Origin: Bacteroidota bacterium
GTDB taxonomy: Bacteria > Bacteroidota > Bacteroidia > Chitinophagales > Chitinophagaceae
DNA length: 42,249 nucleotides
Reading direction: 5' to 3'
Assembly (NCBI GenBank): GCA_003175695.1
Contig: PSRA01000230.1
Location: 1 to 42,249, forward strand
Of the stretch, positions 8,352 through 17,343 are shown piece by piece (position 1 is the stretch's first letter; each line of letters begins with the position of its first letter). The notes under the pieces were generated by a model. It saw only the letters and a program-made list of their open reading frames with translations, was not told where the DNA came from and searched no databases. The translations under genes were made by a program, and so were the position numbers.

Positions 8352-9296
8352 ATGGCGCAATTCCAGTGGCAGTTTGACGCGCCGACTGGCACCTTCAAGC
8401 AGCACGCTCTTTCCAGGCGGCTGTACGAAGCGGCTGTCCAGCGGTCCGTCTTTATGGACCATGTGCGCCCAGTCGAAGGCTTCGGCAAAAGACAGGGTGA
8501 AAACGTCACTCTGACTCGCATCAGCAACATTGCCGAGCCTACGTCGGGCAACCTGGTTGAGGGTGAGCGCATCCCTGAGGACGTGTTCACCGTCTCTACG
8601 ACCTCGATCACCGTGGTCGAGATCGGCCGAGCTATCCCGTTCACCAGCTTCGCTCAGGACCTGTCCTTCTTCGACATCGAAAATCCTATTCAGAACAAGA
8701 TGGTCGATCAGATGCGTCTTGTCCTGGATACGATGGCGGCGAAGGCGTTCAAGGCCGGTCAGATCAAGTACACAATCACTAGCTTCGGTTCGGAGACCGT
8801 TACGACCAATGGCACTCCGGGCGCCCAGGCCAGTGACAACATGAATGTGTATCACTGTGAAGAAATCCGGGACTATCTTTTCGACACGTTGGCTTGTCCG
8901 CCCGCCGAAGGAGAGGACTATATCGGCATCTTCCGTACTCTCGGCCTTCGGGGCATCAAGCGTGATCCTTCCTGGGAGACGTGGCACAAGTATACGGACC
9001 CCCAGGCTAAGTATAACGCTGAGGTTGGGCGAATCGAGAATATCCGGTTCGTGGAAACGAACCATGCCAACGCGCTGGGAAAGATCGGCGCTAGCTCGGT
9101 CTGCGGCGAGGGTGTGGTTTTCGGAGCGGACGCCGTGGCAATGGCGGAGGTTCTGACTCCCGAGATGCGCGCCGGTATCCCGCAGGACTTCGGACGTTCC
9201 AAGTCTGTGGCATGGTACGGCATTCTTCAGTTCGGAGTGATCTGGACCACGGCCAACCTTGGCGAAGCACGCATCGTGCATGTGGCCAGCACGTAG
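8352..9296 (+). CDS. Major capsid protein, N4-gp56-like
   Basis: This 314-residue protein is predicted to form the icosahedral shell with an HK97-type fold. The pattern is that of the N4-gp56 major capsid family: an N-terminal segment about yielding a permissive set of contacts (SVFMDHVRPVEGFGKRQGE), an E-loop-like NLVEGERIPED, then TTSITVVEIGRAIPFTSFAQ, and the late segment RIENIRFVETNHAN. TAGGAG at 8341-8346 precedes the ATG. It is followed by a series of small genes typical of decoration and neck proteins. Assignment is by recognised pattern and gene order. Confidence 0.88.
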   Translation: MAQFQWQFDAPTGTFKQHALSRRLYEAAVQRSVFMDHVRPVEGFGKRQGENVTLTRISNIAEPTSGNLVEGERIPEDVFTVSTTSITVVEIGRAIPFTSFAQDLSFFDIENPIQNKMVDQMRLVLDTMAAKAFKAGQIKYTITSFGSETVTTNGTPGAQASDNMNVYHCEEIRDYLFDTLACPPAEGEDYIGIFRTLGLRGIKRDPSWETWHKYTDPQAKYNAEVGRIENIRFVETNHANALGKIGASSVCGEGVVFGADAVAMAEVLTPEMRAGIPQDFGRSKSVAWYGILQFGVIWTTANLGEARIVHVAST

Positions 9297-9305
9297 GAGA
9301 ATGCC

Positions 9306-9740
9306 ATGTATGACAATATGAGATGGGATGAGATCATCTACGGCGCAACCAGCGCCGGCGGTGTTTTCACTGGTACGGGTGACATCGCCTGGTTCCCGCC
9401 CGGCATGTTCCCGCTCCGGCTGCGTAGGATCTCAGTGATCATCAGCACAGCGCTGACGGTTACTTCTTCGATCCTCTCATTCGACTATCAGCCAACATCT
9501 GGTTCGGCCACTGGCCGAGTCACGGCCTATGCTGGTACGATGACAATCACCACCGCGTTAGGTGCTCAGGGCAAGATCATGACCACGCCCGAGCTCAATC
9601 TCGATCTGACGCCTGGTGGTCGTCTTATCGTTAACCAGACCCAGGCCAGCACGGCTGGTGCAGGAGCTATCGTCGTGAGTGTTGAGGGGCGCTTCGAGTT
9701 CCCTGGTAACAACACCAATATGACGATCCTGTCGGCGTAG
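9306..9740 (+). CDS. Hypothetical virion protein (possible head decoration)
   Basis: This 144-residue protein is rich in Thr, Ser, Gly and beta-branched residues with hardly any charge in its second half, typical of beta-sandwich virion proteins. TAGGAG at 9295-9300 precedes ATG 9306. It follows the major capsid gene by 9 bases, the common place for a decoration or capsid-stabilising protein. No specific family recognised. Confidence 0.65.
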   Translation: MYDNMRWDEIIYGATSAGGVFTGTGDIAWFPPGMFPLRLRRISVIISTALTVTSSILSFDYQPTSGSATGRVTAYAGTMTITTALGAQGKIMTTPELNLDLTPGGRLIVNQTQASTAGAGAIVVSVEGRFEFPGNNTNMTILSA

Positions 9741-9748
9741 GAGGTAGC

Positions 9749-10138
9749 ATGACCGCTATCGCAGCAGCCAACGTTACGGTTACGACCGTTCAGAGTGCGC
9801 CCTCGGCAAGAGGCGGTCAGCGTATGTTTGAGGAGTCGCGGAAGAACAACCTCGTCAAGATCGTGTTTGGCGATGGTTCTCTTACGTATCCCACCGGAGG
9901 TATTCCGATGCCTGCCATCGGTAACTTCGGTATGAGGCGATTCCTCGAATATATCTCGATCCTCTCTGACAACCTCGACGCGTTCATCTACAAGTGGGAT
10001 TTTCCGAACCAGAAGATTCGGATTTACTATCCCACTCAGCAGACTGGTGGTGCAGGCAATAGAGCGGGCGTCGAGTTTGGCGTCTCCGATGTGCCTGCGC
10101 TGAATACAACCCTATATGCGGAGGCAGTCGGGTGGTAG
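9749..10138 (+). CDS. Hypothetical virion protein
   Basis: This 129-residue protein has the segments FGDGSLTYPTGGIPMP and YKWDFPNQKIRIYYP, a pattern I associate with small phage proteins encoded next to capsid genes. It is predicted beta-rich. GGAGG at 9740-9744 precedes ATG 9749. It overlaps the next gene by 7 bases. Likely a head or neck component by context; exact role unknown. Confidence 0.65.
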   Translation: MTAIAAANVTVTTVQSAPSARGGQRMFEESRKNNLVKIVFGDGSLTYPTGGIPMPAIGNFGMRRFLEYISILSDNLDAFIYKWDFPNQKIRIYYPTQQTGGAGNRAGVEFGVSDVPALNTTLYAEAVGW

Positions 10139-10461
10139 GAAAGCTGAACCTTCGGGGCGTTCACGCTTACGAGAAGGTCCCAGGTGCTGCTGGTATGGTT
10201 CGCCTTACTGGCACACATCACTATGTACGCGTCGTCAACGAAGGCTGTCCCCCTCTTTATATCCAGGATGGAGTTATCTATCCAGAAGACGGGCCTGCCA
10301 TCGACGTAGAGGACGCCCCGGACTGGTTCTGGCAGCAAGTGTCTCTGTTGACAGCGGAGGCACTTGCTGCCGTCGGCTTCTCTATTCCCGACGATCGAAA
10401 AGTGGTCGTCCCCCCGAGGGACGATACTAGAGGCGCCCGCCCCAGGGCTCGGAGACAATAG
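10132..10461 (+). CDS. Hypothetical protein, possible neck component
   Basis: This 109-residue protein starts at GTG 10132 inside the end of the previous gene. It has a compact N-terminal domain (VHAYEKVPGAAGMVR, DWFWQQVSLL) and a basic, disordered C-terminus (PPRDDTRGARPRARRQ). The position suits a head-completion or neck protein. A copy of the 17-bp palindrome (10407-10423) lies within the part encoding the C-terminal tail. No family recognised. Confidence 0.6.
   Translation: MVGKLNLRGVHAYEKVPGAAGMVRLTGTHHYVRVVNEGCPPLYIQDGVIYPEDGPAIDVEDAPDWFWQQVSLLTAEALAAVGFSIPDDRKVVVPPRDDTRGARPRARRQ
10407..10423. repeat. 17-bp palindrome, copy 2 (CGTCCC-CCCGA-GGGACG)
   Basis: Exact arms CGTCCC and GGGACG. 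The codon phase differs from copy 1 (here encoding VPPRD), so conservation is not at protein level. Confidence 0.85.
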
Positions 10462-10815
10462 ATGCCCGTTACCACCAAGGCTGGTAGTGCTGTTATGAAG
10501 GGGGTCCATAAGACCGTCTGGACCAACATGCCCAACGGCAATACTGGCGATCCCCAGAGTGCCCCGACCTTCAACGATAAGTCGGTCCACGTTACGGGCA
10601 CCTTTGGGGCTGGTGGTTCTATTACGATCGAAGGATCGAATGACGGTGTGAATTGGTTGGCTCTCCATGATCCCACCAACGCAGCTATCACCTTGACAGC
10701 GGCAGGTATGCGAGAGATCTTGGAGAACCCTTTGTGGATTAGACCAAACGTAACAGCGGGAGATGGCACAACTTCCTTGACCATCACCCTCATCCAGCGA
10801 GGCGCCCGTGTCTGA
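10462..10815 (+). CDS. Hypothetical beta-rich virion protein
   Basis: This 117-residue protein has the segment VHVTGTFGAGGSITIEGSND followed by GVNWLAL, a beta-sandwich-like pattern common in small phage head or tail proteins. ATG 10462 directly follows the previous stop. It overlaps the coiled-coil gene by 8 bases. Function is inferred as structural from composition and position only. Confidence 0.65.
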   Translation: MPVTTKAGSAVMKGVHKTVWTNMPNGNTGDPQSAPTFNDKSVHVTGTFGAGGSITIEGSNDGVNWLALHDPTNAAITLTAAGMREILENPLWIRPNVTAGDGTTSLTITLIQRGARV

Positions 10816-11293
10816 TATGTCTCTCGTAGAGGCTATCAACAGCCTCTCGGTTATGAAGAGCACCTTTGCTTCGCTCGAGAAGCTCGAGGCCATCCTGAAG
10901 CTGGCCAATGGGCTGGACACCTATGTCCATGAACAGGAGCTCTTGAAGCATAATCTCGAGGTGGCTGTCTCGACCAAGCGCGATCAGCTTGCAGAGCTTG
11001 ATCGGAAACTGGCCTCTATGGAAGCCCATCTTGAAAGGCGCACAGCTGAGATTGCCGCCGAACTGAAGGGGCATCAGGACAAGGCAAATGAAAAGAAGGT
11101 CGAGCTTGATCTCGATCTTGATGAACACGCGCAGAAGCACGAAGCTGCAGTTAGTGAAGTCAATCGAACGACAAACCTTCGTGTCACAGAGTTGAACCAG
11201 CAAATCGTAGAGAAACAGGCTGAACTCAATCTTCTTGAGAAGCGTGTTTCCGAAATGAGGAGCATGGCGAAAGCCATAGCATCAGGAGAATGA
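10808..11293 (+). CDS. Coiled-coil protein
   Basis: This 161-residue protein has heptad-like Leu/Ala/Glu/Lys-rich sequence from about residue 20 to its end (KRDQLAELDRKLASMEAHLE, LNQQIVEKQAELNLLEKRV), predicting a long coiled coil. GTG 10808 overlaps the previous stop; ATG 10817 is an alternative start. It may be a tape-like, scaffold-like or holin-associated factor; the next gene, overlapping by 4 bases, encodes a tiny membrane protein. No family recognised. Confidence 0.65.
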   Translation: MSDMSLVEAINSLSVMKSTFASLEKLEAILKLANGLDTYVHEQELLKHNLEVAVSTKRDQLAELDRKLASMEAHLERRTAEIAAELKGHQDKANEKKVELDLDLDEHAQKHEAAVSEVNRTTNLRVTELNQQIVEKQAELNLLEKRVSEMRSMAKAIASGE

Positions 11294-11460
11294 TGGACTG
11301 GGTCAAAAAGCGTCTTGGTGAGCACTCCACGCAGGTAGCTCTTGGCGCCGCGTGTGCAGCCGGGGCGGCATACTTCACCGGACAGATGGACTTGAACAAG
11401 CTGGCAATCGCGCTGTTCGGATGTTTCGTGACAATTGTGCTGCCAGCGAAACAGGCTTAG
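11290..11460 (+). CDS. Small membrane protein, holin-like
   Basis: This 56-residue protein starts at ATG 11290, overlapping the previous stop (ATGA), with AGGAG at 11284-11288. After a basic N-terminus (DWVKKRLGEH) come two apolar segments, about residues 16-32 (QVALGAACAAGAAYFTG) and 38-53 (KLAIALFGCFVTIVLP). Short proteins with this shape are often class II holins, which open the inner membrane for the lysozyme, or membrane-bound virion proteins. The lysozyme gene is far away on the other strand, so the holin role is uncertain. Confidence 0.6.
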   Translation: MMDWVKKRLGEHSTQVALGAACAAGAAYFTGQMDLNKLAIALFGCFVTIVLPAKQA

Positions 11461-11469
11461 GAGAGTTGA

Positions 11470-11937
11470 ATGAGCGGTCCCTTCGCACAGATCGCCAACC
11501 AGGCAACCACGGCGGCCTCGAATAAGACGGCGGGCTCGCTCATTGGTGCAGCCACGGTGGCGCCCAAGCTCTATGACTTCTCGGTATCGGCATCTGGTAG
11601 CCCTGCTGACAACGTGATCATCTACACGCTTCAGCGGTCTACCGTCGATGGAACGGGAACCACGGTGACGCCTACCTCGATCTCTCAGTCGCCGGGTATC
11701 GTGACGCCTATTGCGGCCCTCTGCACAACGAAGTCCAACTACACCGCCGAGCCCACCTACACGGCTGGTGTCGTGATCTGGTCCCAGGGCATCAACCAAC
11801 GGTCTGCCTTCCGATGGGTGGCAGTCCCTGGAGGCGAGGTTGTGATCCCAGCTATTGCGGCCGCAGGTCTCGGCTTCCAGGTCAAGTCTGCTGGGTACGC
11901 CGGTCAGTGTGACGTTTCTTATCACTGGCTGGAGTAG
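11470..11937 (+). CDS. Hypothetical beta-rich virion protein
   Basis: This 155-residue protein is rich in Thr, Ser, Ala and Val with very few charges, the composition of a capsid- or tail-exposed beta domain. AGGAG at 11459-11463 precedes ATG 11470. The next gene starts within its stop codon (TAGTG). Probably structural by context; no family recognised. Confidence 0.65.
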   Translation: MSGPFAQIANQATTAASNKTAGSLIGAATVAPKLYDFSVSASGSPADNVIIYTLQRSTVDGTGTTVTPTSISQSPGIVTPIAALCTTKSNYTAEPTYTAGVVIWSQGINQRSAFRWVAVPGGEVVIPAIAAAGLGFQVKSAGYAGQCDVSYHWLE

Positions 11938-12200
11938 TGCGTAGGCCACAAGGATACGTCTTCTACTCAGGCCCTGAGCAAGAAGACAATCGGGAGGGAG
12001 ATACCTTCCAGTGTGGCCACTGTCAGAGGATCGTGGAGGTTAAGCCCCTCTGCGATCCTGCTGACGCTGGGGGACTCTGTTTTCATTGCGCCCGACTTGT
12101 TTGTCCAATATGCGTTGCTAAAGGAACCTGCACTCCTTGGGAGAAGCAGCTCGAGAAAATGCAACGCCGTGCTGAAGCCCTGAGATCATATGGCTTTTAG
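11937..12200 (+). CDS. Cysteine-rich zinc-ribbon-like protein
   Basis: This 87-residue protein starts at GTG 11937, one base into the preceding stop. It has three Cys pairs or groups: CGHC (about 26-29), CFHC (about 48-51) and CPICVAKGTC (about 56-65), enough to bind one or two zinc ions. The C-terminus is a charged helix (WEKQLEKMQRRAEALRS). A zinc-ribbon gene inside the structural operon is unusual. It may contact nucleic acid or stabilise a neck component; role unknown. Confidence 0.65.
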   Translation: MRRPQGYVFYSGPEQEDNREGDTFQCGHCQRIVEVKPLCDPADAGGLCFHCARLVCPICVAKGTCTPWEKQLEKMQRRAEALRSYGF

Positions 12201-12202
12201 AG

Positions 12203-14503
12203 ATGCTCTCAGGCATTCCCGTAAATCAGGGAGTCGCTAGCGCCGGCACAGGAAGTCATACTCATACACTTCCTAATGCGGTCAAGCAAGGCGACGTTGT
12301 TGTAGTAGCTAGTACAGCGACTGGCTATACGGGCGTTATCACGGGTATTGTAGATCCAGCGGGGAATACATATCTAAAGATTTTAAGCGGTACTGGCGGT
12401 ACAAACCCCTGTCTAGAAGTATATAGGTGTATCAGTAAAGCAGACATGGCCGCTGGGTCTGTCTTGACTATTTCCTATGCTGTTACGACTCTCCTTCACT
12501 GTACGGCAATCGTCAGTATTCCGGGCATGTCTGCCGCGCCCGATGATGTTGAGCTTATCTTCTCAAGCTCTGTTAATTCGCAGACACCCTTCCTTGGCTC
12601 AGGAACACTAAATGATACAGAAGAACTTGTTCTGGGCTTCTATACTTCACATGCCGCCTCAGGAACTGTCACGCCCAACGCTGGGTTTACTACCGCAGTT
12701 ACTGGGACCTATAATAACGGCAACGAGACGCTTCAGATTGATTACCAGCGAGTCAGTTCGACCGCCTCAGTAGGATATAATCCGACAACATCTGCGGTTA
12801 TTCTTTGTCGCATTGGTGTATATTCGCTGCAGGCTGCTACGCCTCAGAGAGATCTATATCCTGATGGATCGTTCCCTAGACGGGATCCATTCAGGGCGGG
12901 CAGTCAGTGGCAGTATATGCATCCAGGCATTGCTCCGACGCCTGTCTTCGTACCTATCTTTCCGCCCCCGATCTATCCAGATCGTCTTAATCCACCGCCT
13001 CGCTTTCTTACAGCGAATCAGTGGCAGGATAGGATGGAGGAGACTCCTATCCCGAATGCGCCTGCTCCTACTGCTGATTTCATGGCATTCTTTGACATGC
13101 CACCCAAGACTCGATTGCCCAATCTCTGGCAGCGGGTCTTCTACGATACATCGTCGGAAAATGACTTTAATCTGCCATTGCCTCCGGCGCCAACCAATGA
13201 TTGGCGATCGTTCTTCCCAGACATCGTATATCCTCGTCCTATCCCGCCTCGTTGGAATAGAGAGTATCATGATGATCCTCTTGTCCCATCCAATACGCCT
13301 GGGCCTATCTTCCAGCTTGGCTTCTATTTCAATGTTGGTACGGTTTCATCTACCTCGAGAGCCTGCACCACTCTATACGACATGTTCCCGGGCGACTCGA
13401 TTATAGTCATTGCTGGATCAGCAGCTGGTAATTGCAATGTCAACGGTGTCACAGATACGGCTGGTAATACATATATTCTCGATGATGCTGGTAGCAGTGC
13501 TGCTGGTGCTCCTGAGGATGGTGTCCTTCACTGTGTGGTTACGAGCTTCCTCCCCAAGGGAAGTACAATCACTGCTACCTTCAATGGAACTAATCAAAAT
13601 CACACGATCATGGCGATCGGCATTAGCGGATCGGCCTATGATCTTGTATCTACCAATTACATTGATGCGAACCCAACTTCTAATAGCGGAAGTGGTGCAA
13701 CTTCCTCGACCTCATTGTCGTCTGGAACCTTCAAGGAAAATGTCGAGTTTGTTATATTCGACATTGAGACGACTTCTGCTACTGCTACTTCTTTGACCAT
13801 AACAGCTGCTGGTTCGACACAGTTTGCCAATATCTCGAGATCTTCTGCGCTTGAGATGTGGATCGCCTGGGAGGTTATCAATGGCACAAGCGCTATTTCG
13901 ATGTCTGCAAGCTGGACAACCGCTGCCGCCTATCGACAGCATATTCGTTCCTACAGACTTGTTCCAAAGGTGGATGCCTGGGGTGTCTTCCCATTCCAGG
14001 ACTACACAGTTCGACGCCCGCCCGACATCGTGCGAGATGGTCCATACTGGTTCGAAGTAATCCCGCAGACGGTGCCTATTCCGATCCTTGCACTGTCGGA
14101 GTATCAGGCCAATCCGCCTCGCCGTCCTCCTAATCTGGATCATCAGCAATACTTCTTTGAAAGCTGGCCGCCTCCATTCAGTACGGGTGTTGGACCTCCG
14201 CTTGGCACTGATCCCTGCTATCCATATAGCATGTGGAGATTGATGCATCCCGCCCGGGTGCGGTGGGCCTGCTGGTATCCAATTGCCGGCTGGGATGAAG
14301 TCCTTCCGTTGCCAACACCCCAAAGTGTGGCAACCGAAATAGATTACTCTTGGTACATGGCGCGCTTCTATCCTAAGACCAGAATGCCATATCCATGGTT
14401 CCTTGATTGGGAGTCTCGAGAGGTTCTACCTCAACCAAACTCGCCTTTCAATCCCTCGACGTTCGACTACCAGATGTGGCGTCGAAACATGACTCGGAGT
14501 TGA
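12203..14503 (+). CDS. Large tail-associated protein with duplicated modules
   Basis: This 766-residue protein appears to be an internal duplication. Each half has a beta-sandwich-like domain (about residues 25-211 and 375-590) with shared patterns (GDVVVV...VDPAGNTYL; GDSIIVI...VTDTAGNTYI), followed by a long Pro/Trp/Tyr/Arg-rich region (about 212-374 and 591-766). Those regions contain spaced units such as RPIPPRWNREY and RMPYPWFLDW. The GD...AGNTY pattern is seen in phage tail fibre and adhesin-like domains. I infer a tail or appendage protein. The ribosome site is poor (TTTTAGAG before ATG 12203). The exact role is unknown. Confidence 0.65.
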   Translation: MLSGIPVNQGVASAGTGSHTHTLPNAVKQGDVVVVASTATGYTGVITGIVDPAGNTYLKILSGTGGTNPCLEVYRCISKADMAAGSVLTISYAVTTLLHCTAIVSIPGMSAAPDDVELIFSSSVNSQTPFLGSGTLNDTEELVLGFYTSHAASGTVTPNAGFTTAVTGTYNNGNETLQIDYQRVSSTASVGYNPTTSAVILCRIGVYSLQAATPQRDLYPDGSFPRRDPFRAGSQWQYMHPGIAPTPVFVPIFPPPIYPDRLNPPPRFLTANQWQDRMEETPIPNAPAPTADFMAFFDMPPKTRLPNLWQRVFYDTSSENDFNLPLPPAPTNDWRSFFPDIVYPRPIPPRWNREYHDDPLVPSNTPGPIFQLGFYFNVGTVSSTSRACTTLYDMFPGDSIIVIAGSAAGNCNVNGVTDTAGNTYILDDAGSSAAGAPEDGVLHCVVTSFLPKGSTITATFNGTNQNHTIMAIGISGSAYDLVSTNYIDANPTSNSGSGATSSTSLSSGTFKENVEFVIFDIETTSATATSLTITAAGSTQFANISRSSALEMWIAWEVINGTSAISMSASWTTAAAYRQHIRSYRLVPKVDAWGVFPFQDYTVRRPPDIVRDGPYWFEVIPQTVPIPILALSEYQANPPRRPPNLDHQQYFFESWPPPFSTGVGPPLGTDPCYPYSMWRLMHPARVRWACWYPIAGWDEVLPLPTPQSVATEIDYSWYMARFYPKTRMPYPWFLDWESREVLPQPNSPFNPSTFDYQMWRRNMTRS

Positions 14504-14504
14504 C

Positions 14505-15491
14505 ATGGCCCTTATTTACACAACTGATCTAAAGGCATATGTCCTCGATGAGGGCGATGAGCCCATAGATGGATCGTCCGACTATGATCAGAATGTTGTC
14601 ACCTGGATTGATACTGGATATAAGGGGATCTGGTCAGGCACCTTTGAATTAGCTCCCGAAGTGCATTATCCCTGGTGGTGGCTTTGGAGCCCGATGCCAG
14701 GCACTATTACGATGGTGCCTAATATTGTGAATGATCTTATTACGATCACCCAGAATACGAATGTCGGAACCCTGGGGACTGTCCCTATCGATATTAGTGG
14801 AGTTCCATACTCGATCCAAGGTTGGTACATTAAAATCCTAGGATCTTTGGATGTCTTCCGAGTTGCACAGCACACAGTCAATACGACTGCTATTCAGCTC
14901 GACTCGATCTTCACTGGCCCTACTGGCGTCGTCTCATATAACGCCTTCAAACTAGAGTATCCTCTTCCCAGCAATCTTCTCTACATCGTATCGCCAATGC
15001 GCGCCTATCAGACAGGGCGTGAACAGGTCGAGATTGTGAGCAAGCATGCGTTGGAGACTCTCTTCCCACTCACGCAGATCACCTTTGGCATCCCAAACAT
15101 GGCTGCTCTTATTGCTGAGCAGATACTTCGTTTTTCTCACTATGTGGGTTCTGGTCAGACTGTTACTCCTTTTGTCCGTATTGATTTTGACTATCTTGTC
15201 ATTCCGCCAGATCTTACGGGTGCTGCTGGAGAGCAGCCGTTACTTCCAGCGCATTATCGGCGCATCCTGACGGACTATGCTCTCTATAGATTGTACAAGG
15301 CGAAGAATGACGATCGAGCGGAGGATGCTGGCCAGCGAGCTAAGGGCGGTGTCCAAGCTATGATGAAAGAACACATGAATAGGATTAATCGGGGAAGTAA
15401 TTCGTTTGGTCGAATCTATCCACGGCAACAGGATAGAGCTTCCATCCGTGGCCCGTGGCGTACAGAAAGCGGCTTTATCCTTTCTTACTAG
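14505..15491 (+). CDS. Head-tail connector (adaptor)-like protein
   Basis: This 328-residue protein starts one base after the preceding stop. Its C-terminal part has LLPAHYRRILTDYALYRLYK followed by AKNDDRAEDA, a helix pattern I associate with phage adaptor or gp11-type tail tubular A proteins, which bind under the portal. The N-terminal half is beta-rich with clusters of Trp. The nozzle-like protein follows one gene later, the usual podovirus order of connector then nozzle. The assignment is by local pattern and order, so moderate. Confidence 0.6.
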   Translation: MALIYTTDLKAYVLDEGDEPIDGSSDYDQNVVTWIDTGYKGIWSGTFELAPEVHYPWWWLWSPMPGTITMVPNIVNDLITITQNTNVGTLGTVPIDISGVPYSIQGWYIKILGSLDVFRVAQHTVNTTAIQLDSIFTGPTGVVSYNAFKLEYPLPSNLLYIVSPMRAYQTGREQVEIVSKHALETLFPLTQITFGIPNMAALIAEQILRFSHYVGSGQTVTPFVRIDFDYLVIPPDLTGAAGEQPLLPAHYRRILTDYALYRLYKAKNDDRAEDAGQRAKGGVQAMMKEHMNRINRGSNSFGRIYPRQQDRASIRGPWRTESGFILSY

Positions 15492-15499
15492 GAGGAACT

Positions 15500-15718
15500 A
15501 TGACTATCAGATATGGCGTGTTCTTTGCACCTGAAGAGACGAAGCAGGTGAATACCTTCGTACAGGCTCTGATGACTGGCTGGTCTAATGATACCCTCGG
15601 TCAGTTGCAGACCTACATCTATCAGATTGCAGTTAACTTTCACAACATGCCAGATAATGGCAATCCGTTCTATGGCCTCGATCTAACAACTGGAGAAATC
15701 ATAAGCGGAGATAACTAG
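15500..15718 (+). CDS. Hypothetical small protein
   Basis: This 72-residue protein starts at ATG 15500 with GGAGG at 15491-15495. An upstream in-frame start at 15455 lies inside the connector gene and lacks a comparable ribosome site. The sequence is a compact mixed fold (YGVFFAPEETKQVNTFVQAL). The next gene begins in its stop codon (TAGTG). By position it is a tail or connector accessory; no family recognised. Confidence 0.6.
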   Translation: MTIRYGVFFAPEETKQVNTFVQALMTGWSNDTLGQLQTYIYQIAVNFHNMPDNGNPFYGLDLTTGEIISGDN

Positions 15719-17343
15719 TGTCCTACAAGGGCATTCGGGCACCTATCTATATCGGCCAAGACGGCTGGTCTGCGAATAAGAACCAGACGCAGATCAAATC
15801 TTCGCAGCTTATAGTTGCGAATGATATTACGTATGAGTATGGGACGGTTGGCAAAGAAGGGGGAGCCGTCAGGTATACGCCTAATCCGATAGATAATGGG
15901 GCAACAATCCTGGGCGGGACCGATTGGTGGCCTAATACGAATCTCCAGAGAATGGTTGTTATGACATCTTCTGGGAAGCTCCTTAGGGATACTGGATCAG
16001 GCCAGTTCTTGGTTACGTTGAAGAGTGGATTGAACCAGCCCACCTATATCCCATACTTCGTGACGGGCGGATCAGAGACTCAAGCGGCGAACAAAAAGCT
16101 GTTCTGCTTCACAGGTAGTAATCCTGTACAGGTTCTGTCTGGTGATGGAACTACCACGACCAATCTGGCCACTCCTCCTTCAGATTGGGCTACAAGACCG
16201 CCAATCGCTGGCGATATTTATGTGCAGCGGCTATGGGGTGCCTCTGGACATTTTGTCTACTTCTCCAATCCCGCAAACCATGAGGATTTTACAACTGTCA
16301 ATGTGACAGGACAGCTTGCTGTTTATCCAGGCATCGGGGATGAAATCGTTGCTATTAAAGCCTTCAAGGGCTTCTTATTTGTATGGAAGAAGCCGTTTGG
16401 TATATTCTTCATCAACGCCAACGATCCTAATATCCAGAACTGGTCTGTTACACCCGTAACAGCTGGCCTTGGTGCTGCAGGGCCTGGGGCAGTATGTGCC
16501 TATGATAATGATATTGTCTTTCTTGACGTAGCAGGTTCTGTCTGTCAGCTTGCTTCGACATTACAGTTTGTTCCTGGCACAAACGCTGTTGTTCCAACTA
16601 CCACCTTTGCCTCTTCATCCATCTCACTTGTTGCCTATATAGATCCGTTTATTCGCGATAACTTTGATACATCCGCTCTGCGCCTTTGTCAGTCTGGATG
16701 GCACGCCCACAAGCGTGAGATGACCTTCTGCGTCACTACGATTGGAAGCCCTGTTAATAATGGTCGTCTCACAGTCGATTTCAACCGCCCCGATATTGTC
16801 CGCTTCAGATGGTCAATCAGAGATATCTGCACCGCCATGATTATGGCGCGTGATACAGATCTGACAATGCATCCCTTCCTTGGTGATGACAAGGGACTTA
16901 TTTGGAAGATAGATCAACCTACCCGTAGTAAGGATGGTCAGGGTTACATATCTATTTTCCAAACCGGCCACGAAGAATTTTCAAATCTCTTTGGTGGCTT
17001 TCCCAGCCAGGAGAAATTTGCATCTTCACGCAAGCTCTTCCAGTTCCTCGAAGTTGTAGCTAACCCCGTAGGAAATTGGAATTTGTCCATAGACGTTTAC
17101 ATTGATAGCAAGTATACGCAAACCGTCCAGTTCAATATGGGTGTAAGCGGTGCTGCTCTAGACTCTTTCATTCTCGACACAAGCCGCCTCGCCGGTAACG
17201 CTGTTCAGTCTAAAAGGCGTCGTATCAAAGGAAGTGGTCGGCGTATCTCTTTAGCTGGACATACCAGCGGCCCGGGCGAGGACTTCTCCATCGAGAAGAT
17301 TTACGTGGAGTTCCAACCCGGTGCCGAACGAGATCCATCTTAA
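15718..17343 (+). CDS. Tail nozzle / tubular B-like protein
   Basis: This 541-residue protein starts at GTG 15718. The central pattern WGASGHFVYFSNPANHEDF, then VYPGIGDEIVAIKAFKGF and LFVWKKPFGIFFI, is the kind found in podovirus nozzle proteins (tail tubular B or stabilisation type), which form the tube end with a beta-propeller-like ring. The connector-like gene lies just upstream. It overlaps the next gene by 23 bases. Assignment rests on this pattern and on gene order. Confidence 0.7.
   Translation: MSYKGIRAPIYIGQDGWSANKNQTQIKSSQLIVANDITYEYGTVGKEGGAVRYTPNPIDNGATILGGTDWWPNTNLQRMVVMTSSGKLLRDTGSGQFLVTLKSGLNQPTYIPYFVTGGSETQAANKKLFCFTGSNPVQVLSGDGTTTTNLATPPSDWATRPPIAGDIYVQRLWGASGHFVYFSNPANHEDFTTVNVTGQLAVYPGIGDEIVAIKAFKGFLFVWKKPFGIFFINANDPNIQNWSVTPVTAGLGAAGPGAVCAYDNDIVFLDVAGSVCQLASTLQFVPGTNAVVPTTTFASSSISLVAYIDPFIRDNFDTSALRLCQSGWHAHKREMTFCVTTIGSPVNNGRLTVDFNRPDIVRFRWSIRDICTAMIMARDTDLTMHPFLGDDKGLIWKIDQPTRSKDGQGYISIFQTGHEEFSNLFGGFPSQEKFASSRKLFQFLEVVANPVGNWNLSIDVYIDSKYTQTVQFNMGVSGAALDSFILDTSRLAGNAVQSKRRRIKGSGRRISLAGHTSGPGEDFSIEKIYVEFQPGAERDPS

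Noticed and set aside
8211-9281. Long antisense ORF of 356 residues opposite the capsid gene
   Set aside because: It mirrors the codon bias of the capsid gene, has no ribosome site or family pattern, and lies against the operon direction.
10036-10920. Antisense ORF of 294 residues opposite three small head genes
   Set aside because: It spans several well-formed plus genes with coupled starts and stops; composition is that of a shadow frame.
12813-13406. Alternative-frame ORF of 197 residues inside the large tail protein gene
   Set aside because: Arg/Ser/Leu-rich shadow of the Pro/Trp repeat region; no ribosome site.
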